Part shown: piece by piece, positions 8,610 to 16,242 of the stretch
Numbering within the stretch: position 1 is the first letter of the stretch
How the letters are laid out: each line of letters begins with the position of its first letter
DNA from: a virus
Virus record (IMG/VR): IMGVR_UViG_3300018424_000027
Coordinates: 1-56,326 of that record
Length of the DNA: 56,326 nucleotides
Strand: one strand, 5' to 3'
Notes under the pieces: model-generated
The model's database searches: none
Seen by the model: the letters and a program-made list of their open reading frames with translations, nothing else
What the model was told of the DNA's origin: nothing
Made by a program: the position numbers and the translations under genes

Positions 8610-8865
8610 CGTTATTACTATCATGACACCTATTGGTGAATACGTTGGTAGATTTGAAAACCTAAACAAGGGCGAGTTGTATGTGACAGACCCTAAATTG
8701 ATTGTGAACAGTCCAGACAACAAGGTTGGATTTGGACGTGGTGTTTGCATGTCAGCAGTAGAGAACATTGAAGAGGTTACTTTCTGTAACTATCTTTTCA
8801 TTGCACCTACTAACGAAGTGTTTGAGAAAGCATGGCGTGAGGCGACTTCCGGTCTGATTCTATGA
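8596..8865 (+). CDS. Small beta-barrel (Sm-like?) hypothetical protein
   Basis: An 89-residue protein. MEKGDVITIMTPIGEYVGRF suggests an SH3/Sm-type barrel: alternating strands with a G-E-x-V-G-R turn, then VTDPKLIV. ATG 8596 is preferred because AGGAG at 8584-8588 precedes it; an upstream in-frame extension has no such site. The gene sits between an AbrB-like gene and an oxygenase-like gene with overlapping ends. RNA or protein binding is possible but unproven. Confidence 0.7.
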   Translation: MEKGDVITIMTPIGEYVGRFENLNKGELYVTDPKLIVNSPDNKVGFGRGVCMSAVENIEEVTFCNYLFIAPTNEVFEKAWREATSGLIL

Positions 8866-9536
8866 CAGAAGTCGTAATCCGTAACAAGGATCTCCTAGAG
8901 ACTCTTAACGGGTTTAAGGATGAACTGTTTGCTGTCGAGGGTTATAATGACTCTAAGTACAGCATGTACAGTCATGAAGAAGATACGAAGAACGGACGTG
9001 GTGAATACTGGTGTTCCGATGAGTATCTTAAAGAGTGTATGTCCCGTGATCAATTAGTCGGAGTACCTGATCGGCATTACGCAAATCCCATTGCAAAGAT
9101 GGTACGTGCGGAACCTGAGAAGTGGGGTGACTATATGAAGAAGGTGAAGTATGACTTTGCCGCAGAGATCGGTGCACACACGTCTGCACTATTGTCCTAC
9201 TATCCGCCTGGCGGATTTGTAGGATGGCATACTAACTATGATGCAAGTGCATATCAAGTACTGTTTACTTGGTCTAAGGGAGACGGGTATTTCCGTTACC
9301 TAGATAAAAATACAGGTGAGATTGTGACTATCCAAGATGTCGAGGGATGGCAGTGTAGACACTACTATTTCGGGCCAGAGGATGAACCCCACAATCATTG
9401 TTGGCATTCTGCATATGCAGGAGATGAGAGAATAACACTTGCGTACAAGTTTTGTGGTTATGGAGAGAACTCTCCGGAAGACCAACAAGCAAGACTACTA
9501 CGTGATTTATTGATTGAGGAAATTGAGAATGAGTAA
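8862..9536 (+). CDS. 2-oxoglutarate/Fe(II)-dependent oxygenase-like protein
   Basis: A 224-residue protein with a double-stranded beta-helix signature. GWHTNYDA supplies H and D metal ligands near residue 125, and HNHCWHSAYAGDERITLAYKF (about 175-200) supplies the distal His and the Arg-containing 2OG-binding strand. The YYPPGGFVGWHTN lead-in is typical of Fe/2OG hydroxylases. It starts at an ATGA overlap with the preceding gene. The target could be a nucleic acid, sugar or protein. Two other oxygenases of a different subfamily lie at 43601 and 50920. Confidence 0.75.
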   Translation: MTEVVIRNKDLLETLNGFKDELFAVEGYNDSKYSMYSHEEDTKNGRGEYWCSDEYLKECMSRDQLVGVPDRHYANPIAKMVRAEPEKWGDYMKKVKYDFAAEIGAHTSALLSYYPPGGFVGWHTNYDASAYQVLFTWSKGDGYFRYLDKNTGEIVTIQDVEGWQCRHYYFGPEDEPHNHCWHSAYAGDERITLAYKFCGYGENSPEDQQARLLRDLLIEEIENE

Positions 9537-9948
9537 AGAAATTAAAGCACACATGCCACCATTTGATACAGTAGATGGTGGTCAATACACGGGCAGCGTC
9601 AGTAATACTGGCACTATCACCGTAGACACGATCCCCTTGGATCCTGATATTACCCTAACCCTCACAGACACCCCTGAATACAAATTCAGAGAGGATGAAT
9701 TGATTGCTGAGTTTAAGGATTATATCGATTCTACTTACGGTGGTCACTATGGTCAAGGTGGACTTCAGTCTTCTGAAGTAATCATTGACCGTGGTCATGG
9801 TATGGGTTTCTTTCTAGGTAACGTGGACAAATACAATGCACGTTATGGTAAGAAGGGTACACCCGAAGATCAACGTAAAGACATTGTAAAAATTATCCAC
9901 TACGGATTTCTTGCATTGTTCGAACATGACAGGTTGCATGGAAAGTAA
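9529..9948 (+). CDS. DUF3310-like protein (T7 gp1.7-like nucleotide kinase domain)
   Basis: A 139-residue protein. The C-terminal 75 residues contain GGHYGQGGLQ, FFLGNVDKYNARYGKKG and EDQRKDIVKIIHY, the signature of DUF3310. That family includes T7 gp1.7, a nucleotide kinase. The N-terminal 65 residues are Thr-rich and unassigned. ATG 9529 is chosen with GAGGA at 9515-9519. Its place after thyX fits a deoxynucleotide metabolism role, but kinase activity is inferred. Confidence 0.75.
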   Translation: MSKEIKAHMPPFDTVDGGQYTGSVSNTGTITVDTIPLDPDITLTLTDTPEYKFREDELIAEFKDYIDSTYGGHYGQGGLQSSEVIIDRGHGMGFFLGNVDKYNARYGKKGTPEDQRKDIVKIIHYGFLALFEHDRLHGK

Positions 9949-10712
9949 TGCTCTTAACTAGTGGTTGTTCATTTGTCTGGGGAGATGAGTTAGAGGGGTT
10001 TGATCAAAGTCCACCTACTCACTGGGACAAAACATTCACTCATCACCTTGCAAAGAAACTGGGTCTTGAGTATGTAAACATTGCTCAGTGCGGTAATGGT
10101 AATCGCAAAATTTTTCGAGATACCATGAAGTACTTACGTGACTATTCCGACGAGATCACACACTGTGTAGTGCTTTGGTCTGCATGGGAAAGAGAAGAGG
10201 TTGCAGAGAGTTATGGCCCCAGTGAAGAAGCATTGATGAAGATCAAACGGAATCAGTGTATGACTCAGTTCTCTCCTGCTAGAATCAACATGATTCGTAA
10301 CATGCAGTTCGCTCAAGCACTAGAATATCTGTACGATCATTATGATGTCAAACGAACCAAGATACTGGAGACCATGACATATATGACCCATATGCAATGG
10401 TTGTGTGATATGATGGGTATCAAACTGGTACAAGGTGTGTTCCACTATAGATGTTGGGAAGAACTTGTGGACGTTATGAAACCAGAGAACTACAGTGGTG
10501 ATGCCCCCGACAAATGGTGGGGTGAGTGGATGGAGCACATCCAAGACGAATTAAATTATCTGAGAGACGAATCCAGAGTTGGATTAAATCGTTATACAGA
10601 TCTCGCCACTATCGCTGAGGAGAACGATGATATGAAACCTTCTTATCATGCGGGTGAAAAGTCACAGCTAGTATTTGCAGACACACTATACGAAGCATTC
10701 CAGAAAGTATGA
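9948..10712 (+). CDS. SGNH/GDSL-like hydrolase family protein
   Basis: A 254-residue protein. It opens with LLTSGCSFVWGDELEG, matching block I of SGNH-type proteins (G-x-S-F-x-x-G). It also has QCGNGNRKI with a Gly-Asn block and ends with KPSYHAGEKSQLVFADTL, which could carry the catalytic-type His. Family members are esterases, acetyl-transferases or lipases. A sugar-deacetylating role would fit the glycosyltransferase immediately downstream. Start and stop overlap neighbours (TAATG, ATGA). The serine position is degenerate, so catalysis is not certain. Confidence 0.65.
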   Translation: MLLTSGCSFVWGDELEGFDQSPPTHWDKTFTHHLAKKLGLEYVNIAQCGNGNRKIFRDTMKYLRDYSDEITHCVVLWSAWEREEVAESYGPSEEALMKIKRNQCMTQFSPARINMIRNMQFAQALEYLYDHYDVKRTKILETMTYMTHMQWLCDMMGIKLVQGVFHYRCWEELVDVMKPENYSGDAPDKWWGEWMEHIQDELNYLRDESRVGLNRYTDLATIAEENDDMKPSYHAGEKSQLVFADTLYEAFQKV

Positions 10713-11392
10713 AGAACATAATTTTACAACATTGGGCAGGGCCGATGAATGAACTGGTAGAGAAGTCTACTGAGTCAGTCAAAGGTTATGCAGATAAAAT
10801 TGGTGTGGACTACGAGTTTATTCGTGGTGTTGTATTCATGAAAAAAATTGCTCACAAACTAGACTACCCGTGCCAGAAACTTATCTACCTTGATGAGAAG
10901 TATGATGAGTATGACTATGTGGTTATGGTGGATGCAGACATGTTTGTCGCAAAGTCTTGTAATCAAAACATCTTCACAGACGATGTGGGTATTGGTAGAC
11001 ATACCGGAGTCCAGACATCGTTGCGACAGAGACTTGTCGAGATTTATCCAGACCTTGGATCCTTGGACGCACCTTACTGGGGTGGGTCAGTATTTCGATT
11101 ATCACGTGAGATCCGACAGAAGTTTCGTGAGGCATTGACCGAAGATATTGTTATGGCATTTGCTCGACGCTACCATGATGAAGGTGTGATGCACTGCTTA
11201 GCGAACAAGTTAGGTATGAAACACACCGACAAAGACATATACCTGAATGGTCAGATGTGGAACTACTCTTCGTTTGAACCCGATGTAGAACGTGCAAACT
11301 TCATTCACATTCGCACCAAGGTCACACCCCAAGGCCCAAAGAGAGAGAAGATTAAAAATTACCGTGAATTGGTACAGAGAAATCTTATCTAG
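10709..11392 (+). CDS. GT-A fold glycosyltransferase-like protein
   Basis: A 227-residue protein. The DxD-type metal and nucleotide-sugar motif is VVMVDADMFV (about 71-80), followed by YWGGSVFRLSREI and DEGVMHCLANKL, as in family 8/A-type phage glycosyltransferases. The ATG overlaps the SGNH gene stop (ATGA). A terminator follows directly after its stop, ending this operon. Related DxD proteins occur at 47016 and 54696. Confidence 0.72.
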   Translation: MKNIILQHWAGPMNELVEKSTESVKGYADKIGVDYEFIRGVVFMKKIAHKLDYPCQKLIYLDEKYDEYDYVVMVDADMFVAKSCNQNIFTDDVGIGRHTGVQTSLRQRLVEIYPDLGSLDAPYWGGSVFRLSREIRQKFREALTEDIVMAFARRYHDEGVMHCLANKLGMKHTDKDIYLNGQMWNYSSFEPDVERANFIHIRTKVTPQGPKREKIKNYRELVQRNLI

Positions 11393-11394
11393 GG

Positions 11395-11424
11395 TGTCAT
11401 TTAAATGACAGTTTTTGTCTTTTA
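11395..11424 (+). terminator. Rho-independent terminator
   Basis: TGTCAT-TTAA-ATGACA (11395-11410) forms a six-base-pair hairpin with a four-base loop, followed by GTTTTTGTCTTTT. It ends the operon that finishes with the glycosyltransferase. Confidence 0.75.
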
Positions 11425-11437
11425 GAGAAAAGCAAAG

Positions 11438-11445
11438 TATAAATA
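11438..11445 (+). promoter_or_regulatory. T4-type late promoter
   Basis: TATAAATA exactly matches the T4 late promoter -10 element used by sigma gp55. It lies between the terminator and the first gene of the exported-protein cassette, leaving a leader of roughly 10-15 bases before ATG 11465. Confidence 0.75.
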
Positions 11446-11464
11446 CCCTTGTATAATAACATAC

Positions 11465-12040
11465 ATGGGATATTTTATGCGTTACATCATTTCATTTTGG
11501 ATGCTTATATTATTGGCATCTCACTCATATGCACAGGACGCTCCTGCCGAAGGAGAAAATAGTGTAGTACCTATTGTTACTGAATCAACAGTAACCACTA
11601 ATGGTAGCACAGAGACGACTCTGAAGTCGCCCCCTGCTTCTGCCATTTCACCTACAATCAACACTTCCAATTCTGATCTCTGTACTTTCGGAGTTGCGGG
11701 TGCGATTCAAACCCAAATACTTGGTATCTCTACGGGTACTCAAGTAGTGGATGAAAATTGTGAAAGATTAAAGAATGCTAAGACTTTGTTCGATATGGGC
11801 ATGAAAGTTGCAGCAGTATCAGTTATGTGTCAAGACAAACGAGTTTTTGACGCTATGATGAACGCAGGAACCCCCTGTCCGTTTGACGGTCTAATCGGAC
11901 AGGAAGCAAAGGCAGCTTGGGAAGTTAACTCTGAACTTGCTCCGGATGCACAAAAAGAGAAGGAAGGAATGGATGATTCTACTAAGACATTGTTGGGCGG
12001 TGCTGGCGTTGCTAGTCTGCTCGTCTTACTCTTACTCTGA
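11465..12040 (+). CDS. Exported protein with signal peptide and C-terminal membrane segment
   Basis: A 191-residue protein. The signal peptide RYIISFWMLILLASHSYAQ is probably cleaved after SYA. A Thr/Ser-rich stretch is followed by a compact domain with four cysteines (LCTFGV, ENCERL, VMCQD, PCPFDG). It ends in the hydrophobic GGAGVASLLVLLLL, a possible tail anchor. First gene after the late promoter at 11438. ATG 11477 is an alternative start. The C terminus is encoded in the same DNA as the next protein's signal peptide. Family not recognised. Confidence 0.8.
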   Translation: MGYFMRYIISFWMLILLASHSYAQDAPAEGENSVVPIVTESTVTTNGSTETTLKSPPASAISPTINTSNSDLCTFGVAGAIQTQILGISTGTQVVDENCERLKNAKTLFDMGMKVAAVSVMCQDKRVFDAMMNAGTPCPFDGLIGQEAKAAWEVNSELAPDAQKEKEGMDDSTKTLLGGAGVASLLVLLLL

Positions 12041-12839
12041 GGAAGTCTATGGGACTTCACCGAATGCGGCAGCGTTTGGTTTAAATTGGGTTATGACTAA
12101 CGTTCTGCCCCAACAGGCAGGACTTACCGTGAATGGAGTTGTATACAGATATACTGCAGTCAAAGATCCGAACAGTGACATGATTGTCTACGTTCAGAAC
12201 GAGAACGCAATTGACGGTGGTTATATCTTTAGGGAAGCAGATGATTGGTCTGGGTTGCCTGGCAACACGATCAATAAACAAGTTTCTGTAGGTGGAATTC
12301 CTATAGAGTATTGGGGTGACGGATCGATCCAAGTTGATGGAGAAGGATCCGTAGAAGATCCTTTGGTGGTTTACAATTATCGATATGATAGTTGTTATCA
12401 AGTTACGACTGATCCGGCATGTCCGGATTATATTCCACCAGTAGATCCTATTGACGTTGCTACCAGTGATCCTTTAGATGAGGATTACGTAAAAGAACAG
12501 CTTGAACGTAGAGCAGTTCTTGATGAAGAAGACGAAGAAGACCGTAAAAGAAGACAGAAGATGTCTGAGGAAGAACCAGAGGATAGAAGACTAGAGTCTA
12601 TACTGGGTGCAGTGAACAGTTCTTTATTGGCAGTAGAGTCACTAAAGAAACATACAGAGATGCTGGCACTCAACTTTATTCCGGTCAACTACTTCGACGC
12701 TTTACCAGATCCTCAAAAGATCGAGGACACTGTTGTTCTGAAGGATTCTAATCTCCCTGAGAATCGAAAGGCAAGGAGACAGAGTGTTTCACAACAACTG
12801 TTACATCAAGAGTTGGTAAATCTACAGTATGAAAATTAA
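11973..12839 (+). CDS. Exported protein with charged C-terminal half
   Basis: A 288-residue protein. The signal peptide ILLRHCWAVLALLVCSSYSYS is followed by a beta-rich domain (about 25-150) with two Cys (SCYQ, PACPDY). A strongly acidic/basic helix (LDEEDEEDRKRRQKMSEEE) and a predicted amphipathic C terminus follow. ATG 11973 is used because AAGGAA precedes it and it begins a good signal peptide. It overlaps the preceding gene by 68 bases in another frame. Likely periplasmic; the function is unknown. Confidence 0.75.
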   Translation: MILLRHCWAVLALLVCSSYSYSEEVYGTSPNAAAFGLNWVMTNVLPQQAGLTVNGVVYRYTAVKDPNSDMIVYVQNENAIDGGYIFREADDWSGLPGNTINKQVSVGGIPIEYWGDGSIQVDGEGSVEDPLVVYNYRYDSCYQVTTDPACPDYIPPVDPIDVATSDPLDEDYVKEQLERRAVLDEEDEEDRKRRQKMSEEEPEDRRLESILGAVNSSLLAVESLKKHTEMLALNFIPVNYFDALPDPQKIEDTVVLKDSNLPENRKARRQSVSQQLLHQELVNLQYEN

Positions 12840-12862
12840 CTATAACAATTAGGAGCAATTCA

Positions 12863-13363
12863 ATGTTCAGAAAAACCCTTCCCATTCTTTTAATGGGTAC
12901 TATGATGTCTGCGGCAGTTGCAGCAGAGATTCCAATCGTAGGTTCTGTAGAATCCAAGTGTGTCATCACTACTGACACTCAAGGTGTCTATGGTAACCCT
13001 ACTCCAAGTACGTTGACTACTGACATGTCAAATGGTGGTGTACCACCTATCGTTCGTTACGATGTCATTCAAGCAGACTACTACAAGGCGTTAATCTCAC
13101 ACCCTACTACATTCACTGAGAGTCCTGCACTTTCAGACGTTGTTAACTGGGTTGGTGAAGTAACTGTCGCTGAAGTATCAGATGTCAACATGTCTGCATA
13201 TGACAATGAGAAAAGACTATATAATAACGTGACTGAGATCGATCTAACAATCGCAGGTTCAACGTGGTTCAAAGTTGCCTCGACTGCAGAGTATGGTTAT
13301 GACAAGGCATTCCCTGCCGGTCAATACCGTGCAACTGTTCAAGCAGAGTGTATAGCGATCTAA
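12863..13363 (+). CDS. Exported beta-rich protein (pilin/spore-coat-U-like?)
   Basis: A 166-residue protein. The signal peptide FRKTLPILLMGTMMSAAVAA ends in an AxA site. The mature part begins EIPIVGSVESKCVI and ends RATVQAECIAI, placing one Cys near each end. That arrangement, with alternating polar/hydrophobic strands between, resembles fimbrial-adhesin or coat-U type domains with a bridging disulphide. There is a strong ribosome binding site (TAGGAGC). The next gene looks like a pilus-chaperone-type domain, which would fit. This is structural inference only. Confidence 0.75.
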   Translation: MFRKTLPILLMGTMMSAAVAAEIPIVGSVESKCVITTDTQGVYGNPTPSTLTTDMSNGGVPPIVRYDVIQADYYKALISHPTTFTESPALSDVVNWVGEVTVAEVSDVNMSAYDNEKRLYNNVTEIDLTIAGSTWFKVASTAEYGYDKAFPAGQYRATVQAECIAI

Positions 13364-13366
13364 CTT

Positions 13367-13744
13367 ATGAAACGGTTTGTTATGACATTGTTTATGTTCC
13401 TCACGAGTGGGTACGCAAGTGCCCACGAGTGGTTACCAACCTATCCAACATTGGTTCAATCTTATGTGGAAGGTATTTTACAAACTGAGATGACTTTGTA
13501 TAACGCTCGACAGGATGTTGAGTACTATGAGATCGGGGTGTTCGATGAAGAAATGAATCCTGTCTCATTTGCTACGGCTGAGAAGATCGTTAACGTCAAA
13601 TTTCAAAGACGTAAAAAGATCACCGTATTTGTTAGAGGAGTGGATAGAGATAGAGCGGTCTATGTCTGTACGAAATCAAAACTATTGAGGGATACCGGAA
13701 CGAAAGCACTGATTACCTCAAAAATATGTTCTAAATTCAAATGA
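13367..13744 (+). CDS. Exported Ig-fold protein, pilus-chaperone N-domain-like
   Basis: A 125-residue protein. The signal peptide KRFVMTLFMFLTSGYASA (cleavage before HEW) precedes a single domain with P-x-x-V near the start, MTLYNARQDVEYYEIGV in the middle and KKITVFVRGVDRDRAVYVC later. The strand order resembles the N-terminal Ig-like domain of PapD-type chaperones, but only one domain is present. It is three bases after a pilin-like gene and overlaps the next gene. It could be a chaperone, an inhibitor of host pilus assembly, or unrelated. Confidence 0.7.
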   Translation: MKRFVMTLFMFLTSGYASAHEWLPTYPTLVQSYVEGILQTEMTLYNARQDVEYYEIGVFDEEMNPVSFATAEKIVNVKFQRRKKITVFVRGVDRDRAVYVCTKSKLLRDTGTKALITSKICSKFK

Positions 13745-14196
13745 GAAAAATTTTATTATTACTGACGTTTTTTATAGTAGGGATGTGGACTGGTGCCGCT
13801 TATGGTCAATCTTCGTCTCTTAATCTAGCGATACCTCAGTCATCACCACAGTTTCAGTCTGATAGAGTCAGAGCAGGAGACGTAGAATGTTCTGCCGCAA
13901 TTGGATCATCCACAAACGTGGAGTTTGGTGTGGTGGGGATATTGAATCAGAATGATCCATGGGATCAGTACAGAATGGGTATGGGTATGGATCAAGGATT
14001 GATGCCCAGTTACAACGACAACTTCATGCGGGATGTTGGTGTGTATGCGAAGATAACCATACCACTGGGTGCACCTAAAGAGAGACTCAACTGTAACGCA
14101 CTATACAAATTAGAACTAGAAAAGAAAAGACTAGAAGTCATGAAGTTAAAACAAGAAATCGCAAATCTTCGTGCACTTAAATTCGAAGAGGAGTAA
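13741..14196 (+). CDS. Exported protein with C-terminal coiled coil
   Basis: A 151-residue protein. The signal peptide RKILLLLTFFIVGMWTGAAYG is followed by a Gln/Ser-rich region and a compact domain containing VECSAAIGSS and AKITIPLGAPKERLNCNALY, with two Cys. The C-terminal 40 residues (LELEKKRLEVMKLKQEI...) form a coiled coil. The IPLG.PK.R..C..LY motif recurs in phage hypotheticals of unknown role, to my knowledge. The start overlaps the previous stop as ATGA. Confidence 0.78.
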   Translation: MRKILLLLTFFIVGMWTGAAYGQSSSLNLAIPQSSPQFQSDRVRAGDVECSAAIGSSTNVEFGVVGILNQNDPWDQYRMGMGMDQGLMPSYNDNFMRDVGVYAKITIPLGAPKERLNCNALYKLELEKKRLEVMKLKQEIANLRALKFEEE

Positions 14197-14198
14197 AA

Positions 14199-14660
14199 AT
14201 GGCAGAGATTGAATTTGCTGGGGTCAAATTCGCAGGGGGAAGAATCGCAATCATCTTGACTGCATTGTCATCACTAGGTGGTGCGTCATGGGCAGGTTTC
14301 GAGTTCTACAAAGACTACATGGACATGAAAGAGATTGTCCAGAACATTGACGTGAACGAAATTGAATCCCGTAACAAACAAATAGAAATAAAACTTAACG
14401 AAGCCATCGATTACTCACGTAGTATCAAGAACGATCTACGTGATGACTTTAATCGTATGGAACGAAACGTTGACAGAATTGAGGATGCAGGACGTGATCT
14501 AGAGACCAAAGTCGAGGATATGATCGACAGGGCAGATGAACGTTTTGACAACAAGAGGGACGCTTTGTCTACTGATACAGACAAAAAAATGGAAGCCCTT
14601 GAGAAGAGACTCAATGACAAAATTCAAGCATTTTTGGATAATCCTCTGGCTGATCAGTAG
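14199..14660 (+). CDS. Membrane-anchored coiled-coil protein
   Basis: A 153-residue protein. The hydrophobic segment IAIILTALSSLGGASWAGF (about 16-34) precedes a long charged coiled coil to the C terminus. There is a strong GAGGAG ribosome site. The topology, one N-terminal membrane helix plus a coiled coil, resembles inner-membrane spanins, and the next gene encodes an exported protein overlapping its 3' end, as in nested spanin pairs. The next protein lacks a lipobox, however, so a spanin role is only a possibility. Confidence 0.75.
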   Translation: MAEIEFAGVKFAGGRIAIILTALSSLGGASWAGFEFYKDYMDMKEIVQNIDVNEIESRNKQIEIKLNEAIDYSRSIKNDLRDDFNRMERNVDRIEDAGRDLETKVEDMIDRADERFDNKRDALSTDTDKKMEALEKRLNDKIQAFLDNPLADQ

Positions 14661-15003
14661 TCCAGTACATGCAGAGTTCAGACACTTCGGTGACTGGACT
14701 AACAAAGAAAAGGGTCTGTTTACGACATACAACATACTGGCGTACACAGACTACAAACAAACATCTCTCGCACTGAAACATCCGTGTCAGTGCTACCGTG
14801 AGGCGAATCCCCTGTTTGGGGATTATCCCTCATCTCAAAGACTGGCCTTGACACAGGTCGCATTTTCAGGTATACTATATTATTGGGTTGGAAGTGGTTC
14901 TCCGAACTACCATAATGACGTAATGTGGGGTGCGGTTGCGGTCAGATCCTACGTAGTCCACCAGAACAGTGAATTGGGGATATCTTGGAGAGTAGCTTTT
15001 TAG
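14614..15003 (+). CDS. Exported or membrane protein with D..QT...EANPL motif
   Basis: A 129-residue protein. The signal peptide TKFKHFWIILWLISSPVHA begins at ATG 14614; the in-frame upstream ATG would give no export signal. The mature part has YTDYKQTSLALKHP, YREANPLFGDYPS and hydrophobic helices (LALTQVAFSGILYYWV). The D..QT...EaNPl..p pattern occurs in small membrane proteins of unknown function. It overlaps the coiled-coil gene by 47 bases. Last gene of the late exported cassette. Confidence 0.72.
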   Translation: MTKFKHFWIILWLISSPVHAEFRHFGDWTNKEKGLFTTYNILAYTDYKQTSLALKHPCQCYREANPLFGDYPSSQRLALTQVAFSGILYYWVGSGSPNYHNDVMWGAVAVRSYVVHQNSELGISWRVAF

Positions 15004-15012
15004 TTATAAGAA

Positions 15013-15057
15013 AGCGCAAAAAAGTGTGAAAAAAGTCTAAAAAAAGTGCAAAAAAGT
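15013..15057. repeat. Phased A-tracts upstream of promoter
   Basis: Four runs of six or seven A, each ending AAGTGT/AAGTCT/AAGTGC, recur about every 11 bases immediately before the TTGACT at 15059. This helical phasing would bend DNA or act as an UP element. A shorter version is at 41010-41027 before another early promoter. Confidence 0.65.
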
Positions 15058-15058
15058 G

Positions 15059-15087
15059 TTGACTCCTTGTTTTAATTATGAGACAAT
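15059..15087 (+). promoter_or_regulatory. Early-type sigma70 promoter
   Basis: TTGACT (15059-15064), a 17-base spacer and GACAAT (15082-15087). The spacer closely matches the TCTTGTTTTGATTATGA of the repeated promoter family. It drives the cluster of small genes from 15117. Confidence 0.8.
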
Positions 15088-15116
15088 ATGTATGTTGAGT
15101 TGATAGAGGTATTGTT

Positions 15117-15293
15117 ATGAAAGTTATTGAGAACATTAATGAGTTTTTGGGTCGGGTTCCTGTTGGTCATGATCTGGTTGTGATGGAAAAAGGTGATCTC
15201 GATTCTGCCCTTGTCCTGATGGGTTTTGATGAGATTGGTCTGTTTGACAACATGTTCAAAAAACCTGTTTACGCTTTCTTGGAGAGTAATTAA
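15117..15293 (+). CDS. Hypothetical 58-residue protein
   Basis: First gene after the promoter at 15059, with GAGG about 10 bases upstream. The protein begins MKVIENINEFLGRVPVG and is mostly alpha/beta with acidic character. No family is recognised. It belongs to an early-type run of small proteins, which in phages often modify host functions. Confidence 0.7.
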   Translation: MKVIENINEFLGRVPVGHDLVVMEKGDLDSALVLMGFDEIGLFDNMFKKPVYAFLESN

Positions 15294-15294
15294 T

Positions 15295-15447
15295 ATGTCG
15301 TTGTCTTGGGATTGTGTTTTTCAAAATTATCCGCAGTGTCGTAACCTATGCGTAGGTGCCTCTGCCTATGTCCGTGAGGGCAGCAAGCTTCTTTCTATCA
15401 AGCGCATGTCTGATGATGTCTGTAAAGTAAAGGTGATATGGTCATGA
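15295..15447 (+). CDS. Hypothetical 50-residue protein
   Basis: Starts at ATG 15295, two bases after the previous stop, and overlaps the next gene. It contains three or four Cys (WDCVFQ, PQCRNLCVG, DVCKVK), possibly binding metal. No family is recognised. Confidence 0.65.
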   Translation: MSLSWDCVFQNYPQCRNLCVGASAYVREGSKLLSIKRMSDDVCKVKVIWS

Positions 15448-15620
15448 GTAAACCAATTCATATGGTCGATTCTATTTCTGAGAAGGAACTTGCTGTTCTG
15501 CAACAGATCTGGATTCAGAACGAGAAGAAGATCAACGAACTTCTTAACCATCAACAAGAGATCGATAAGTTGTTTGACAAGATCGATCAAGGTAAAGTTT
15601 TAATTTCAGGAGTAGTATAA
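15438..15620 (+). CDS. Hypothetical coiled-coil protein
   Basis: A 60-residue protein, start at 15438 or 15444, with AAGG upstream. Residues 15-50 (EKELAVLQQIWIQNEKKINELL...) form a heptad-rich helix. It overlaps both neighbours. No family is recognised. Confidence 0.7.
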   Translation: MVMSKPIHMVDSISEKELAVLQQIWIQNEKKINELLNHQQEIDKLFDKIDQGKVLISGVV

Positions 15621-16048
15621 TGAAATATGTTATTCACACGCAGTTTATGGAAAACTATGGTGCCCATGATTGGGACGGTAAGGGTGTATGCCCTCAGTAC
15701 TGGAAGTACAAGGGTGGTGACACCTACATCGTTGATGTAACCCTGCAGGAAGCGCAGGACAAGTCGTTCTATGCGTCTGTGGAAAAGTGCATCGAATATA
15801 AAAATGATTACTCTGAGGAGTACATCATTGGTTCTGAACTAATCGATGATATCGACTTCGTGGAGTCAGACCACGTTGCGGAGTGGGAGTCTCCCATCTG
15901 CTGTTTCCTCGAAGGTGACAAACTTATGTGCACGTCTGTCGCACGTAAGTACGATATGTCTGCAACTCCGTTCGGAGAGCGCACGTGGGTTCAGGATGCT
16001 GATGGTCGTTCTGAGATGCAACTAACTACATTTGAGGAGGTGGCGTAA
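15620..16048 (+). CDS. Conserved hypothetical phage protein
   Basis: A 142-residue protein starting at a TAATG overlap with AGGAG upstream. Its N terminus (QFMENYGAHDWDGKG, YWKYKGGDTYIV) looks strongly structured, with many aromatic residues. I do not recognise a characterised family. It is the largest protein of the small-gene cluster under the promoter at 15059. Confidence 0.8.
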   Translation: MKYVIHTQFMENYGAHDWDGKGVCPQYWKYKGGDTYIVDVTLQEAQDKSFYASVEKCIEYKNDYSEEYIIGSELIDDIDFVESDHVAEWESPICCFLEGDKLMCTSVARKYDMSATPFGERTWVQDADGRSEMQLTTFEEVA

Positions 16049-16242
16049 TGGCAAAACGTTTGAATGATGCGACTCCCGAAGAATGGGATCAGGCATATAG
16101 ACACACTCAACACACCAAGTTGTTGAAAGCGAAAGTCGAAGAGTTTCGGAAAAAGGCGATTGAGTCTAAAGAACCAAATGATCTGTATGTGAGTACAATG
16201 GTGGTCGGTGAACTGCAGAAAATACTGGACGAGTTGAAATGA
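16048..16242 (+). CDS. Hypothetical helical protein
   Basis: A 64-residue, mostly helical, highly charged protein. It starts at a TAATG overlap with a strong GAGGAGG ribosome site. No family is recognised. Confidence 0.75.
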   Translation: MAKRLNDATPEEWDQAYRHTQHTKLLKAKVEEFRKKAIESKEPNDLYVSTMVVGELQKILDELK

